Shown: positions 55,438 to 64,000 of the stretch, piece after piece
How positions within the stretch are numbered: position 1 is the stretch's first letter
How the letters are laid out: the number at the start of each line of letters is the position of its first letter
Assembly: GCA_010672785.1 (NCBI GenBank)
Contig: JAAHFX010000004.1
Location: 1-64,000 of the forward strand
Length of the DNA stretch: 64,000 bases
Direction: 5' to 3'
Origin: Sphaerospermopsis sp. SIO1G1
GTDB taxonomy: Bacteria; Cyanobacteriota; Cyanobacteriia; Cyanobacteriales; Nostocaceae
Position numbers and translations under genes: made by a program
Notes under the pieces: generated by a model
Told to the model about the DNA's origin: nothing
Database searches by the model: none
The model's input: the letters and a program-made list of their open reading frames with translations, nothing else

Positions 55438-56058
55438 TTACAGGTTATTTACTCCTTGTAAAATACCGATAATCGCACTAACTAAAATATCTACATCTCC
55501 AGGAATTTTAAATAAATTAATATCCTGAATTATTTGTTTCTGACTACTATCAAGTTTACCAAATTGCCAAACATTGCCAATAGTCACAGCACCATATAAA
55601 ACACTGCTTTCCTGAATTTGAGATAATGCAATTAATTCTACCGCTAATTGAGTAAAACCTCTAGTCAAATCATCATTTTTAGCTTCAATTACCAGGAAAT
55701 TATGATTTAAACGTAAAAGATAATCAAGATTACCCTTGAGTTTATTATTAATCGCAAGAGGATATTCAATTCGCATTTGACAATGACAATAACGAATTAC
55801 TTCCAATAAAATTGGAGATACTAAAGTTTCCCTTCTTGCAGTTTCATTACTTAAACTAATAAACGGTAAAGTTTCCTCTATCCTTTGTTTAAGTGCTGAT
55901 AATTCTTTCAGATCCTGATTGGTTTGTGGTAAAGATAGATGCGCTTTAATTAAAGCAAAATTAAATTCAGCTAAAATATCATCTGCTTCATAAGGTAACT
56001 CAAAATAAGACCGAAAAGTATAAGATTTATCTTCTTGTAAAATCTTCATTTTCGCCAT
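55438..56058 (-). CDS. PD-(D/E)XK nuclease-like protein (hypothetical)
   Basis: 206 residues. The middle has the layout of a restriction-endonuclease-like core: an early Glu in ISLSNETARRETLVSPIL, then KGNLDYLLRL (Asp) and FLVIEAKNDDLTRG (E-x-K), followed by a helix LAVELIALS. This is close to the N-terminal nuclease part of type I restriction HsdR-like proteins, but no helicase or methylase is near. Probably a stand-alone conserved cyanobacterial protein; activity not known. A second ATG lies three codons in. Confidence 0.65.
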   Translation of the reverse strand: MAKMKILQEDKSYTFRSYFELPYEADDILAEFNFALIKAHLSLPQTNQDLKELSALKQRIEETLPFISLSNETARRETLVSPILLEVIRYCHCQMRIEYPLAINNKLKGNLDYLLRLNHNFLVIEAKNDDLTRGFTQLAVELIALSQIQESSVLYGAVTIGNVWQFGKLDSSQKQIIQDINLFKIPGDVDILVSAIIGILQGVNNL

Positions 56059-56130
56059 AGCATCTACCTTTTTGTTTGCAAATATTTACTTGTTCATTTT
56101 TTGTTACTATAGGGTTAATTATTCCTCATA

Positions 56131-56937
56131 CTATAATTTAACACCTGTAAGAAAAGGAGTAAAAACAGATTCCATTTGAGCATTACTAACAACCATCGTT
56201 GGAAAAGGTATATTACTATAATCAGTACCTGAAATTAAGGGAAAAGGTTGATTTTTTAAAGATATCCAACAACCACCAGCAGCTTGTAAAATTACCCAAG
56301 CACCTGCAATATCCCAAACTTTGGGAGTAGCTTCCACACCTCCCAACACCGCACCAGTCGCAACAGTTAAAAAGTTGTAACTTGCAACTCCCAACATTCT
56401 TAATTTACAGGGAAAACCAGGTTGAATGATACCTGTACTACGAGAACACAAATTAAAAAAGTGATTCCCACTAACATCATCTTTACTTGTGCGAATAGGA
56501 TGGTTATTTAAAAATGCTCCTGTTGGTGTTTCTACACCCGAATAACCAGGTAAAAAACCATGAAATGTTTGATTTAAAGGTGGTACATGAACATAGCCAA
56601 AAATGGGAGTTCCTTGATAAAGTAACCCAATAGAAATTCCCCAAATTGGTATACCTCTAGCAAAATTTGTTGTCCCATCTAAAGGATCAATTACCCAACA
56701 CCATTCTTTTCCAGGGAAGGTTTGATCACTTTCTTCACTTAAAATTCCATGTTCTGTAAATTGGGAAGATATTGCATTTCTAATTTCCTGATCTGCCCAT
56801 TTATCGGCTTTTGTAACTAAACTACCATCGGCTTTTTGATCAGCTTGAACTTGACCAAAATCAAGCATTAATTGTTTTCCTACTTTGGAAGTAGTTACCT
56901 GACAAAAATCTAAAATCGTCACCCAAAAATCATTCAT
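56131..56937 (-). CDS. Inositol monophosphatase family protein
   Basis: 268 residues. Metal sites: GILSEESD (Glu), VIDPLDGTTNFARGIP and VWDIAGAWVILQAAGG with the third Asp. In cyanobacteria this family covers inositol-1-phosphatase, histidinol-phosphatase and fructose bisphosphatase-like enzymes; the sequence WVIDPLDGTTNF leaves the choice open. Full length. On its own strand between a hypothetical gene and repeats. Confidence 0.85.
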   Translation of the reverse strand: MNDFWVTILDFCQVTTSKVGKQLMLDFGQVQADQKADGSLVTKADKWADQEIRNAISSQFTEHGILSEESDQTFPGKEWCWVIDPLDGTTNFARGIPIWGISIGLLYQGTPIFGYVHVPPLNQTFHGFLPGYSGVETPTGAFLNNHPIRTSKDDVSGNHFFNLCSRSTGIIQPGFPCKLRMLGVASYNFLTVATGAVLGGVEATPKVWDIAGAWVILQAAGGCWISLKNQPFPLISGTDYSNIPFPTMVVSNAQMESVFTPFLTGVKL

Positions 56938-57200
56938 TAGTTATTCTTGCTTTGTTATCTTGTATCTGTTATATGTAGGGTTTGCTGAAAAAGCTATCTG
57001 TGGAGGCTAGGGAACAGGAAGGATCAGGGAATAGGGAAAAAGAATTTAGGTATATACTGAGTTCTGTTCAAAAATCAAATAGGAGTCCTATATTTCTCTG
57101 TGTCCTCTGTGTCCTCTGTGGTTATATATTCCGTGATTCGTGCGTAAGTCCTGATCTGTTATCTATTATCTATTATTTGTTGTTAATTTTCACCTATCTT

Positions 57201-57238
57201 CCCAATCACCAATCACCAATCACCAATCACCAAATCAA
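57201..57238 (+). repeat. Short tandem repeat (accaatcaccaatc)
   Basis: Four nine-base units ending at the stop codon of the PUCC-family gene on the other strand. Confidence 0.75.
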
Positions 57239-58665
57239 TCTAAATCACTTTCTAACACAGATGATAATGCTTTTTTAGAAGATGTTTGAAATTCTTGGAC
57301 ATTGATTTTACTTAAAAACTGTAAAGAAACAATCATACCAAATGCTTCTAAAGCAAACACCAAACCATAGGCCAAAACGAGATTATTAGGAAATATCAAG
57401 TTCCTGCCAATATCTAAAACAGTACCACCAATAAATATCGCTATACCTCTAGAAATAGACTGTGCTAATCCCCATGCACCAATAAAAGTACCAGCAGCTT
57501 CTGCTACAGTTAAATCTAACATTAAACTGACCGCGGCTGTAGTTAAAAAACCTGTGGATAAACCAAAGATAACTAGACCAAATTTTAAGAAAATTGGGTT
57601 AGCTGAAAATCCTGAAAATCCTAATAATAAAGCTGAAAATGCAACCAAAAAACAACCTAATTTAATGGTTTTCCTTTTACCTAATCTGGGAACAATAAAA
57701 AATCCAGTTGTCCCATAAGCAACTAAAATTCCCATGCCATAAAAAACGTTTAATTGGGTACTTTCAGATAAAGGCATATCAAATACTTGACCCGCATAAG
57801 GTTCTAAAATTGGGTCTTGCATAAACAGACTAATTGTCATTACTAATAAAAATGTAAAAAACAATCCTGTTTGAGGACTAGCTGTTAATATTGACCAAGC
57901 TTTACCTATAGCAATGCTATCATCTCGTTTATCTGATTGAGAACGTTGTGAGAAACGGGAATATTTTTTTTCGACTCCAATTGTGGCAATTATTGATAAC
58001 CCAAATACAATCCCAGGAACAATAATAAATAAACGATTAACTGCTGCTTGTAGGGTTTCTAAAGGTGCATCACTATCTAGTTGTCTTAATAAAACCGAAC
58101 TAATAATAGCTCCTACTATAATTCCTACCATTAGCATTGACCAAACAATACCAACGACTTGAGAACGGTTTTCTTCTTCGGAAATATCTACTAATAATGC
58201 GGCAAATGTTGTCCCACTTAAACAAACTGCTAAACCATAAATACCAAAAACTAAACCTAAGAGTAACAGTAAACCTGTAACTTGGTTTGTCCATATCCAG
58301 GTATCACCAACTGCTGCGTTTAATTGCCATATTACTTGTATTGATAAAAAAGCGGCGATCGCAAATATTCCTGCCCCTAACCATACATAAGCGGTACGAT
58401 GATAACCAAAAAATGGTTTCACGTCGGAAACTTGTCCAAACCAAATTCTTGTGGGTGCAACAAAAGCTGGTAATGCTAAAACCAAAGATGCTAAAGTTGC
58501 CGGAAAGGCTATGTCCTGAATCATGACTCTGTTTAATACTCCCAGAGTCAAAATAGACATCATGCTTAACCCCATTTGGAATAATCCTAGCCTAAACATG
58601 GTTGGGATGTTAACCTTGGGTTTTGCTAGGGAGTCTTGAGGGGTGTTTAAAATATCACCTGCCAT
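57235..58665 (-). CDS. PUCC/BCD-family MFS transporter
   Basis: 476 residues, twelve membrane helices. The start TMFRLGLFQMGLSMMSILTLGVLNR-type (pieces FRLGLFQMGL, LGVLNRVMI), ALPAFVAPTRIWFGQVSD and GYHRTAYVWLGAGIF are typical of the PUCC family that in purple bacteria supports light-harvesting pigment-protein assembly. Cyanobacteria keep homologues that may handle chlorophyll or its precursors. chlG is about 5 kb away, not linked. A VFS-like Ser-rich acidic end completes it. Confidence 0.85.
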   Translation of the reverse strand: MAGDILNTPQDSLAKPKVNIPTMFRLGLFQMGLSMMSILTLGVLNRVMIQDIAFPATLASLVLALPAFVAPTRIWFGQVSDVKPFFGYHRTAYVWLGAGIFAIAAFLSIQVIWQLNAAVGDTWIWTNQVTGLLLLLGLVFGIYGLAVCLSGTTFAALLVDISEEENRSQVVGIVWSMLMVGIIVGAIISSVLLRQLDSDAPLETLQAAVNRLFIIVPGIVFGLSIIATIGVEKKYSRFSQRSQSDKRDDSIAIGKAWSILTASPQTGLFFTFLLVMTISLFMQDPILEPYAGQVFDMPLSESTQLNVFYGMGILVAYGTTGFFIVPRLGKRKTIKLGCFLVAFSALLLGFSGFSANPIFLKFGLVIFGLSTGFLTTAAVSLMLDLTVAEAAGTFIGAWGLAQSISRGIAIFIGGTVLDIGRNLIFPNNLVLAYGLVFALEAFGMIVSLQFLSKINVQEFQTSSKKALSSVLESDLD

Positions 58666-59008
58666 ATCTCTTGTTTTTATATTTCCAGAATTTAACCTGC
58701 CATTAAATAAGATAAACCGAAATCTACTAACTCTCTAGATTTACCTGAACAAAAGGATATTCAGAGATTCATAGCGTGTTTATTGTTAATTATGTAAAAT
58801 TTAATAAATATTTAGCTTAACTATACTAATTACAGTCTGTTCAGCTTCAATTTTATGCTCAAATCAAGCATCCACAGTATTAGCTAGTACAGGCTGTCGT
58901 AAGTCACATACCCATTTAAAATGCTTGATTTTCCATACACGAAGCGATATATAAATACTGAACTGCCTCACAAGTATACGGTAGTGGCAAAAGGATGATT
59001 TTACCAGT
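58666..59008. other. Divergent intergenic region, nothing recognised
   Basis: About 340 bases between the PUCC gene (leftward) and the symporter (rightward). AT-rich; no repeat family, clear promoter or RNA found. Confidence 0.45.
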
Positions 59009-60445
59009 ATGAATTTTTCACTGACAATTATATGTTTTAGTTTATTTCTAATTTTGTTTTTAGGAATTGGTGCGATCGCCGCCAAAGTGTCTACTAATAC
59101 TGAAGCAGATTACTTACTAGGAAATCGTTCTTTCGGGAAAGTGTTTATTGGTTTAAGTGCTGGTGCAACTGGTAATAGTGGTTGGATTATGACAGGTGTA
59201 GTGGGATTTAGTTACTTAATGGGAACTTATTCTCTATTGATGTGTTTAGGTTTTTTCTTGGGAGAAGTAACTTTTTGGAGTCTATTTCCTTATCAAATCA
59301 ACCAAATATCTCAACAACAAAATTCTCAAACTGTTCCAGAATTAATTGGTTTAAGTGTTAAAAATACTCAAGGAAAACTGATTATTACCAAGATTGTAGC
59401 TCTTTTAACTATCGTATTTATTGGAGCTTATCTTGCTGCTCAATTTTCCGCAGCAGCCAAAACTCTCAATGCTTTTTTTGGAGTTCAGCCAGAGTGGGGG
59501 GCAATTATAGCTGCGATCGCCATTCTTGCTTACTCGGTTACGGGGGGAATTCGTGCTTCGATTTGGACTGATGTGGTACAAGCTTTTGTGGTGATGTTCG
59601 TTAGCTATGGAATGCTGATTGTAGCAATAATAGCAGGAGGTGGTGTTGGTGAAATTCTGAGGGAACTTTACAGTATCGATCCTCAGTTAGTAAATTTCAG
59701 TATTGATAGAGGGATATGGACGCTTGTTACTTATGTACTCGGTTTTATAGCTGCGGGTTTAGGCTTTAACCTTAGTCAACCCCAGTTTTTAGTAAGATTA
59801 ATGGCAGGGCGTAGTCCACAAGAAGTAAAACAAGCCAAATGGATTTATATTGGTTATGTTTATTCTACTTACTTAGCAATGATTTTATTTGGGATAATTT
59901 GTCGGGTGTTACTGCCTAATCTTAGTGATCCTGAACAAGCTTTACCTTTGTATGCTATGAAGCATTTTCATCCTATTTTAGTTGGTATCGTTTTGGCGGG
60001 AGTATTTTCCGTAATTGCTTCCACTGCTGATTCCCTCATTTTGGTTTGTTCCAGTGCTGTAGCCAAAGATATTGCTCCTAGTTTCTACCAGAAAATGTCT
60101 CGTAAGTATGGCATTAAATATCAACAGTTGATTACTTTGTTAGTAGGTATAGTGACAGTAATTGCTAGTATATTCAGTTCCGCTACTGTTTTCGCATTGG
60201 TACTATTTGCAATTGGTGTTTTAGGTGGTTCTATTGCGCCAGCATTGTTAATTATTCTTTTGAAAAGGCGCACTCATCATATAGCATTAGGAACCATGAT
60301 GTTGGTAGGTTTAGCAACTGCAATTACTTGGCAGATTTTAGGATTGAATAGTATTTTGAATGAAACTATTCCTGGAATTATTATGGCTTTGTTATACCAC
60401 GAAATCTTGATGAAGACATTTTTTCAGTTGAAGCAATCTTCTTAG
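59009..60445 (+). CDS. Sodium:solute symporter (PutP-like)
   Basis: 478 residues with about 13 membrane helices. SSS-family marks: AKVSTNTEADYLLGNRSFG, GLSAGATGNSGWIMTGVVG, VPELIGLSVKNTQG, GGIRASIWTDVVQAF and FSVIASTADSLILVCSSAVAKDI (the Na+-site Ser/Thr region). Closest in type to proline/pantothenate carriers; the substrate is not certain. No partner genes. A tandem repeat follows the stop. Confidence 0.88.
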   Translation: MNFSLTIICFSLFLILFLGIGAIAAKVSTNTEADYLLGNRSFGKVFIGLSAGATGNSGWIMTGVVGFSYLMGTYSLLMCLGFFLGEVTFWSLFPYQINQISQQQNSQTVPELIGLSVKNTQGKLIITKIVALLTIVFIGAYLAAQFSAAAKTLNAFFGVQPEWGAIIAAIAILAYSVTGGIRASIWTDVVQAFVVMFVSYGMLIVAIIAGGGVGEILRELYSIDPQLVNFSIDRGIWTLVTYVLGFIAAGLGFNLSQPQFLVRLMAGRSPQEVKQAKWIYIGYVYSTYLAMILFGIICRVLLPNLSDPEQALPLYAMKHFHPILVGIVLAGVFSVIASTADSLILVCSSAVAKDIAPSFYQKMSRKYGIKYQQLITLLVGIVTVIASIFSSATVFALVLFAIGVLGGSIAPALLIILLKRRTHHIALGTMMLVGLATAITWQILGLNSILNETIPGIIMALLYHEILMKTFFQLKQSS

Positions 60446-60489
60446 AGGATGTCTAAGTAGAGTTTGTAGCAAAAAATGATTGGTTAACA

Positions 60490-60566
60490 CTGAAAACTGA
60501 AAACTGACAACTGATAACTGATAACTGATAACTGATAACTGATAACTGATAACTGATAACTGATAA
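60490..60566 (+). repeat. Short tandem repeat (gataactgataactgat)
   Basis: About 75 bases of nine-base units, the reverse of the cagttatcag arrays. Between the symporter and the aldo/keto reductase. Confidence 0.85.
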
Positions 60567-60620
60567 AGCACTGTTACACTAAAAATGTAAAGAAATATAA
60601 ATAAATGCAGATTTAGGAAC

Positions 60621-61565
60621 ATGGAAACTATCACATTAGGTACAACCGACATCAAAGTTCCTCCTTTGTGTATAGGAACTTGGGCATGGGGTGATAAATT
60701 ATTTTGGAACTATGGCGATAATTACGGAGAAGAACAGCTAAAAGCGGCTTTTGATGCGGCTGTGGCAGCGGGTGTGACTTTTTTTGATACCGCTGAAGTA
60801 TATGGGTTAGGACTTTCGGAACGGTTTTTAGGGATGTTCATGAAACAAAACCCAGCGCAAGTACAAATTGCCACCAAGTTAGGCCCTTTACCTTGGCGTT
60901 GGGATGGAAAATCTGTTTCAGAAGCGTTAACAGAAAGTCTGAAAAGACTGCAATTAGAAAGAATAGAACTATACCAAGTTCATTGGCCTTTTTTATTCTT
61001 ACTTTCTCAAGAAACCTTAATGAACACCTTAGCTGATGAGGTGGAGAAGGGTAGGATAGGTGCAATAGGTGTGAGTAATTACTCCGCCGAGGAAATGCAG
61101 ACAGCACACAAAATATTATCTGCACGGGGAATACCCTTAGCAGTTAACCAAGTGCGTTATTCTCTACTCTCCAGACAAATTGAGACTAACGGAATTTTAC
61201 AAACAGCCCGTGATTTAGATGTGACAATATTAGCTTACAGTCCTCTGGCACAGGGATTATTAACAGGCAAATATACAACTGATTACAAACCCACAGGTGC
61301 TAGAAGCATAGATCCAAGATTTAGTCAAGATGGTTTAAATAAAATTGCCCCAGTGTTATCAGCACTGACAAAAATAGGCACAAAATATGAGCGTACCCCT
61401 GCCCAAGTAGCCCTTAACTGGTTAATTGCCCAGGGGAACGTGATACCCATTGCGGGTGTGAAAAACGCCGAACAGGTAAAACAGAATGTTGGTGCTTTAG
61501 ATTGGCAAATGACAGATGAAGAGTTAGGCGAGTTAGAGCAAATCACCCAACCCTGGAAGAATTAG
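60621..61565 (+). CDS. Aldo/keto reductase
   Basis: 314 residues, TIM-barrel NADPH reductase. Catalytic tetrad: Asp in FFDTAEVYGLG with Tyr, Lys in IATKLGPLPW, His in YQVHWPF. Cofactor loop GVKNAEQVKQN near the end. Similar to cyanobacterial enzymes annotated as pyridoxal or aldehyde reductases. The substrate is not known. Ribosome binding site is weak. Confidence 0.88.
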   Translation: METITLGTTDIKVPPLCIGTWAWGDKLFWNYGDNYGEEQLKAAFDAAVAAGVTFFDTAEVYGLGLSERFLGMFMKQNPAQVQIATKLGPLPWRWDGKSVSEALTESLKRLQLERIELYQVHWPFLFLLSQETLMNTLADEVEKGRIGAIGVSNYSAEEMQTAHKILSARGIPLAVNQVRYSLLSRQIETNGILQTARDLDVTILAYSPLAQGLLTGKYTTDYKPTGARSIDPRFSQDGLNKIAPVLSALTKIGTKYERTPAQVALNWLIAQGNVIPIAGVKNAEQVKQNVGALDWQMTDEELGELEQITQPWKN

Positions 61566-61629
61566 CAGTTAGTGAATATGGGGAGATAGGTCAGTATGGA
61601 TATGGGAAGTTCACCCCATCACCATCTAC

Positions 61630-63138
61630 CTATTCTCTATGACCTACACTTTGTTTTTCCTGAAATTTTTCATGATTGTGACGGTCGGAAGTTTCCCGAC
61701 GCTCTTTGCGTAATTTGGGTTTAGGAGTGGGACGACCATCACTACCATGTCTGTCAGATTTAGACCAAGAGCGATCGCGGCGTTTGTTGAGTTTGGGTTT
61801 GGGAGTAGGTTCTTCTTCGGGAACATCTACACCATTTTGTAACCACGCAGGGCGAGTTTGATCATAAGCAATTTGTAAAGCCGCAGCAGCGATCGCCTGA
61901 GCATCAGATTTCTCAGTTAATTCGCTGATGATGGGTAAGAAGGAAGCTAAACGTTCCCCAGCTAAAGCTTCAGAAACCTGATCCTTCAATTTCTGAATAT
62001 GTTGGGCTTCAATTTGCGCTCTGGTAGGAATTGACAATACTTGCCAACTTTGTTTGTTATGGCGTTCAAATGCCTGTTGCTTACGACGTTCAAAGGGTTG
62101 AACCAAGGAAATTGCTGTTCCTTCCTTACCAGCACGACCGGTTCTACCAATCCGGTGAACATAGGTTTCCACACTATCAGGTAAGTCATAGTTAATCACG
62201 TGGGAAAGTAGATCCACATCTAAACCCCGTGCAGCAATGTCAGTTGCCACTACCCAACGTACCTGACGGTTACGGAAACGATTTAATAATCTTTCCCTCG
62301 CTTGCTGAGATAAATCACCATGATATTCATCCACACTATGACCAGCAGCTTGTAACTGGTTAGTTAATTCTGCTGCGGTACGGCGGGTACGCACAAAGAT
62401 TAAAGCTGTTTCTGGATCTTCCATTTCCAGAATAGGTTGTAGAGCTTTAGCTTTTGTCCAATAGCGCGGTATGAGGTAAGCTACCTGGTTAATTTTATTA
62501 GGTGTAGCTTTTGGTTGTTGAACGGTAACTGTAACCGGATCATTCAAGAAATTATTCACCAACTGGCGAATGGAAGGTGGCATTGTAGCTGAGAATAAAG
62601 CCGTTTGCCGTTCTTGGGGAGCTTGGGACAAAATTTTGATCACATCGTCAATAAAGCCCATGCTCAACATTTCATCAGCTTCATCTAAAACAAACCATTT
62701 CACATGGTCTAGTTTTAAAGAACCCCGATCCAACAAGTCAATCATTCTTCCTGGAGTACCGACAACAACGTGAACACCACGTCTGAGTTGAGAGATTTGC
62801 CGATCAATTGATTGACCACCATAAATAGCTAATACCCGTAGTCCATCATTACCCATAAATTGGAAGATGGCATCATGAACCTGCATTGCTAGTTCACGGG
62901 TAGGTGTTAAGACAATTGCTTGGACTGCTCTTTTGCTGGGGTCTAATTTCTCCAACATGGGGAGAGAGAAAGCCGCAGTTTTGCCTGTACCTGTTTGAGA
63001 CTGACCAACTACATCACGTCCTGACAATAATTCAGGAATAGCTTGAGATTGAATATTTGTAGGTGCTGTGAAGCCAATTTTTTCTAATTGTTCAACACGT
63101 TCTTGGGAAATACCTAGTTCTTGGAAAGAAAGACTCAT
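61630..63138 (-). CDS. DEAD-box ATP-dependent RNA helicase
   Basis: 502 residues. Q motif FTAPTNIQSQAIP, Walker A SQTGTGKTAAF, motif Ia PTRELAMQV, II VLDEADEMLSMGF, III FSATMP, V ATDIAARGLDVD, VI HRIGRTGRAG. After the two RecA domains comes a cyanobacterial C-terminal part and a basic tail (about 440-502) with PKPKLNKRRDRSWSK for RNA binding. Probably the CrhR/DeaD group that remodels RNA under cold or redox stress; cyanobacteria have one or two of these. A tandem repeat array lies upstream of the start. Confidence 0.92.
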   Translation of the reverse strand: MSLSFQELGISQERVEQLEKIGFTAPTNIQSQAIPELLSGRDVVGQSQTGTGKTAAFSLPMLEKLDPSKRAVQAIVLTPTRELAMQVHDAIFQFMGNDGLRVLAIYGGQSIDRQISQLRRGVHVVVGTPGRMIDLLDRGSLKLDHVKWFVLDEADEMLSMGFIDDVIKILSQAPQERQTALFSATMPPSIRQLVNNFLNDPVTVTVQQPKATPNKINQVAYLIPRYWTKAKALQPILEMEDPETALIFVRTRRTAAELTNQLQAAGHSVDEYHGDLSQQARERLLNRFRNRQVRWVVATDIAARGLDVDLLSHVINYDLPDSVETYVHRIGRTGRAGKEGTAISLVQPFERRKQQAFERHNKQSWQVLSIPTRAQIEAQHIQKLKDQVSEALAGERLASFLPIISELTEKSDAQAIAAAALQIAYDQTRPAWLQNGVDVPEEEPTPKPKLNKRRDRSWSKSDRHGSDGRPTPKPKLRKERRETSDRHNHEKFQEKQSVGHRE

Positions 63139-63179
63139 TAATTCTCCTAGATTTTCTTGTGTTTCTTAGACTTTTCAAC

Positions 63180-63240
63180 TAATCAGTTATCAGTTATCAG
63201 TTATCAGTTTTCAGTTTTCAGTTACCAGTTTTCAGTTACC
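63180..63240 (+). repeat. Short tandem repeat (cagttatcag/cagttttcag)
   Basis: About 60 bases of seven- to nine-base units about 40 bases upstream of the helicase start, in what should be its promoter. Confidence 0.8.
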
Positions 63241-63245
63241 TTCGA

Positions 63246-63323
63246 CAATTCGTAATTCGTAATTCGTAATTCGTAATTCGTAATGCTCCCTGCGGGAGAG
63301 CTTCGCTTACGCAATTCGTAATT
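63246..63323 (+). repeat. Composite repeat (gtaattcgtaattc, gctccctgcgggag)
   Basis: Five tandem gtaattc units, a ctccctgcgggag hairpin, then cttcgcttacgcaattcgta. Inverted copy at 52902-52960. Confidence 0.8.
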
Positions 63324-63327
63324 ACTA

Positions 63328-63436
63328 CCCAATCACCAGTCACCAATCACCAATCACCAGTCACCAGTCACCAATCACCAATCACCAATCACCAACCACT
63401 AATCACTAATCACCAATCACCAATCACCAACCACTA
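63328..63436 (+). repeat. Short tandem repeat running into the rimO 3' end
   Basis: About 12 units of accaatc/accagtc/actaatc. The last units overlap the rimO stop codon; the final residues I-S-D are written in repeat sequence. Confidence 0.85.
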
Positions 63437-64000
63437 ATCACTAATCTGACCGTAGAGGTCATAAGTATCGGCACTATGAATTTTTACTGGTACTATGGTT
63501 CCTAGCCTTGCTTGGCCTTCAACGTATACTTGACCATCAACTTCTGGGGAAAATCTGCCAGAACGCCCTACTAGTTCTCCGCTTTGGGGATTTTCTTGTT
63601 CTATGAGGACATCTACGATTTTGCCAACTTCCTGTTGGTTTTTTTGCAAGGAAATAGGTTGTTGGAGTGCCATTAACTGATCACGACGCTCAACCATCAC
63701 TTCTGGGGAAATTTGATTGGATAAACTATAGGCGGGTGTTCCTTCTTCTGGTGAAAAGGTAAAGACACCAACATGATCAAATTCATGCCGCTGAGTAAAA
63801 TCTAATAAATGTTGAAAATGCTCTTGTGTCTCGCCTGGAAACCCAACTATAAATGTGGTTCGCAGTATTGCTGATGGTAATTCAGTTTTTAACCGCTCAA
63901 TAATGCTGTCATTGACGCGACCCTGCCAAGGACGATTCATGGCACGCAGTATTTCTGGATGAGAATGCTGTAACGGTAAGTCCAGATAGGGTAAAACGTT
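63434..64000 (-). CDS. rimO: Ribosomal protein S12 methylthiotransferase, C-terminal part
   Basis: Partial: the frame is open to the window end (189 residues seen). Visible are [19 protein letters not shown] with radical-SAM-barrel features, then [32 protein letters not shown], and a TRAM domain from about residue 130 of the visible part. RimO adds a methylthio group to Asp88/89 of ribosomal protein S12. The radical-SAM CxxxCxxC and the N-terminal domain lie outside. The C terminus (YGQISD) runs into a tandem repeat. Confidence 0.92.
   Translation of the reverse strand, partial: NVLPYLDLPLQHSHPEILRAMNRPWQGRVNDSIIERLKTELPSAILRTTFIVGFPGETQEHFQHLLDFTQRHEFDHVGVFTFSPEEGTPAYSLSNQISPEVMVERRDQLMALQQPISLQKNQQEVGKIVDVLIEQENPQSGELVGRSGRFSPEVDGQVYVEGQARLGTIVPVKIHSADTYDLYGQISD

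Noticed and set aside
56982..57278. 98-codon frame upstream of the inositol phosphatase gene
   Set aside because: Composed of ctctgtgtcctctgtg and accaatc repeats; it runs into the PUCC gene end.

Overview
The window is chromosomal DNA from a filamentous, probably heterocystous cyanobacterium (Nostocales; Anabaena, Nostoc or Dolichospermum-like). The signs are oxygenic photosynthesis genes (prk, petH with an N-terminal CpcD-like domain, chlG, a PetP-like subunit, a CURT1/CAAD protein, a PUCC-family carrier), frequent HIP1 octamers (gcgatcgc), AT-rich DNA, and abundant short tandem repeats of the cagttatcagttatcag and accaatcaccaatc types that are typical of this group. No rRNA or tRNA gene was recognised.

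Layout. 1-2.4 kb: the 3' part of an IS1634-type transposase and a D-lactate dehydrogenase-like gene bracketed by short inverted repeats. 2.4-5.4 kb: uvrA. 5.4-9.9 kb: a repeat-rich zone around a Ser/Thr kinase fused to an FGE-sulfatase domain, with two 169-bp direct repeats about 95% identical on either side. 9.9-24.8 kb: mostly housekeeping genes: a DUF2358 protein, a secreted pentapeptide-repeat protein, metK, prk, petH, hom, a CURT1-like protein, a hybrid-free sensor histidine kinase, a PcrA/UvrD helicase and a methyltransferase.

26-36 kb holds a same-strand gene set that is the best candidate for an undescribed pathway: fatty acyl-AMP ligase, acyl-CoA-dehydrogenase-like enzyme, acyl carrier protein, MBOAT O-acyltransferase and an SGNH-like partner, then NDH-2 and an HTTM-DCC membrane protein. 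Read together, a free fatty acid would be adenylated, loaded on the ACP, perhaps oxidised, and transferred by the MBOAT/SGNH pair to an extracytoplasmic acceptor. The acceptor is unknown.

36.2-37 kb: a toxin-antitoxin pair whose PIN toxin is broken by an in-frame TGA. 37.3-48.8 kb (minus strand): a polysaccharide locus with three glycosyltransferase proteins, a YfhO-type membrane protein and a Wzm/Wzt ABC exporter. Four Uma2-family genes are scattered through it. One lies exactly between wzm and wzt and is flanked by duplicated copies of the wzm 3' end, so it looks inserted without destroying either neighbour.

49-64 kb: petP-like and ArsA-HSP20 genes, chlG, a tiny minus-strand CRISPR array (three repeats, two spacers) with a leader-like region but no cas genes, a small Cys-rich membrane protein, a stand-alone protoglobin, a zinc alcohol dehydrogenase, a PD-(D/E)XK-like protein, an inositol monophosphatase-family protein, a PUCC carrier, a sodium:solute symporter, an aldo/keto reductase, a DEAD-box helicase and the C-terminal part of rimO, which is cut by the window end. 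A family of about 95-bp palindromic MITE-like elements with AGGACTTACGCA-type ends occurs six times between 36.9 and 55.4 kb. All functional statements come from reading the sequence and from family knowledge; no database search was run.
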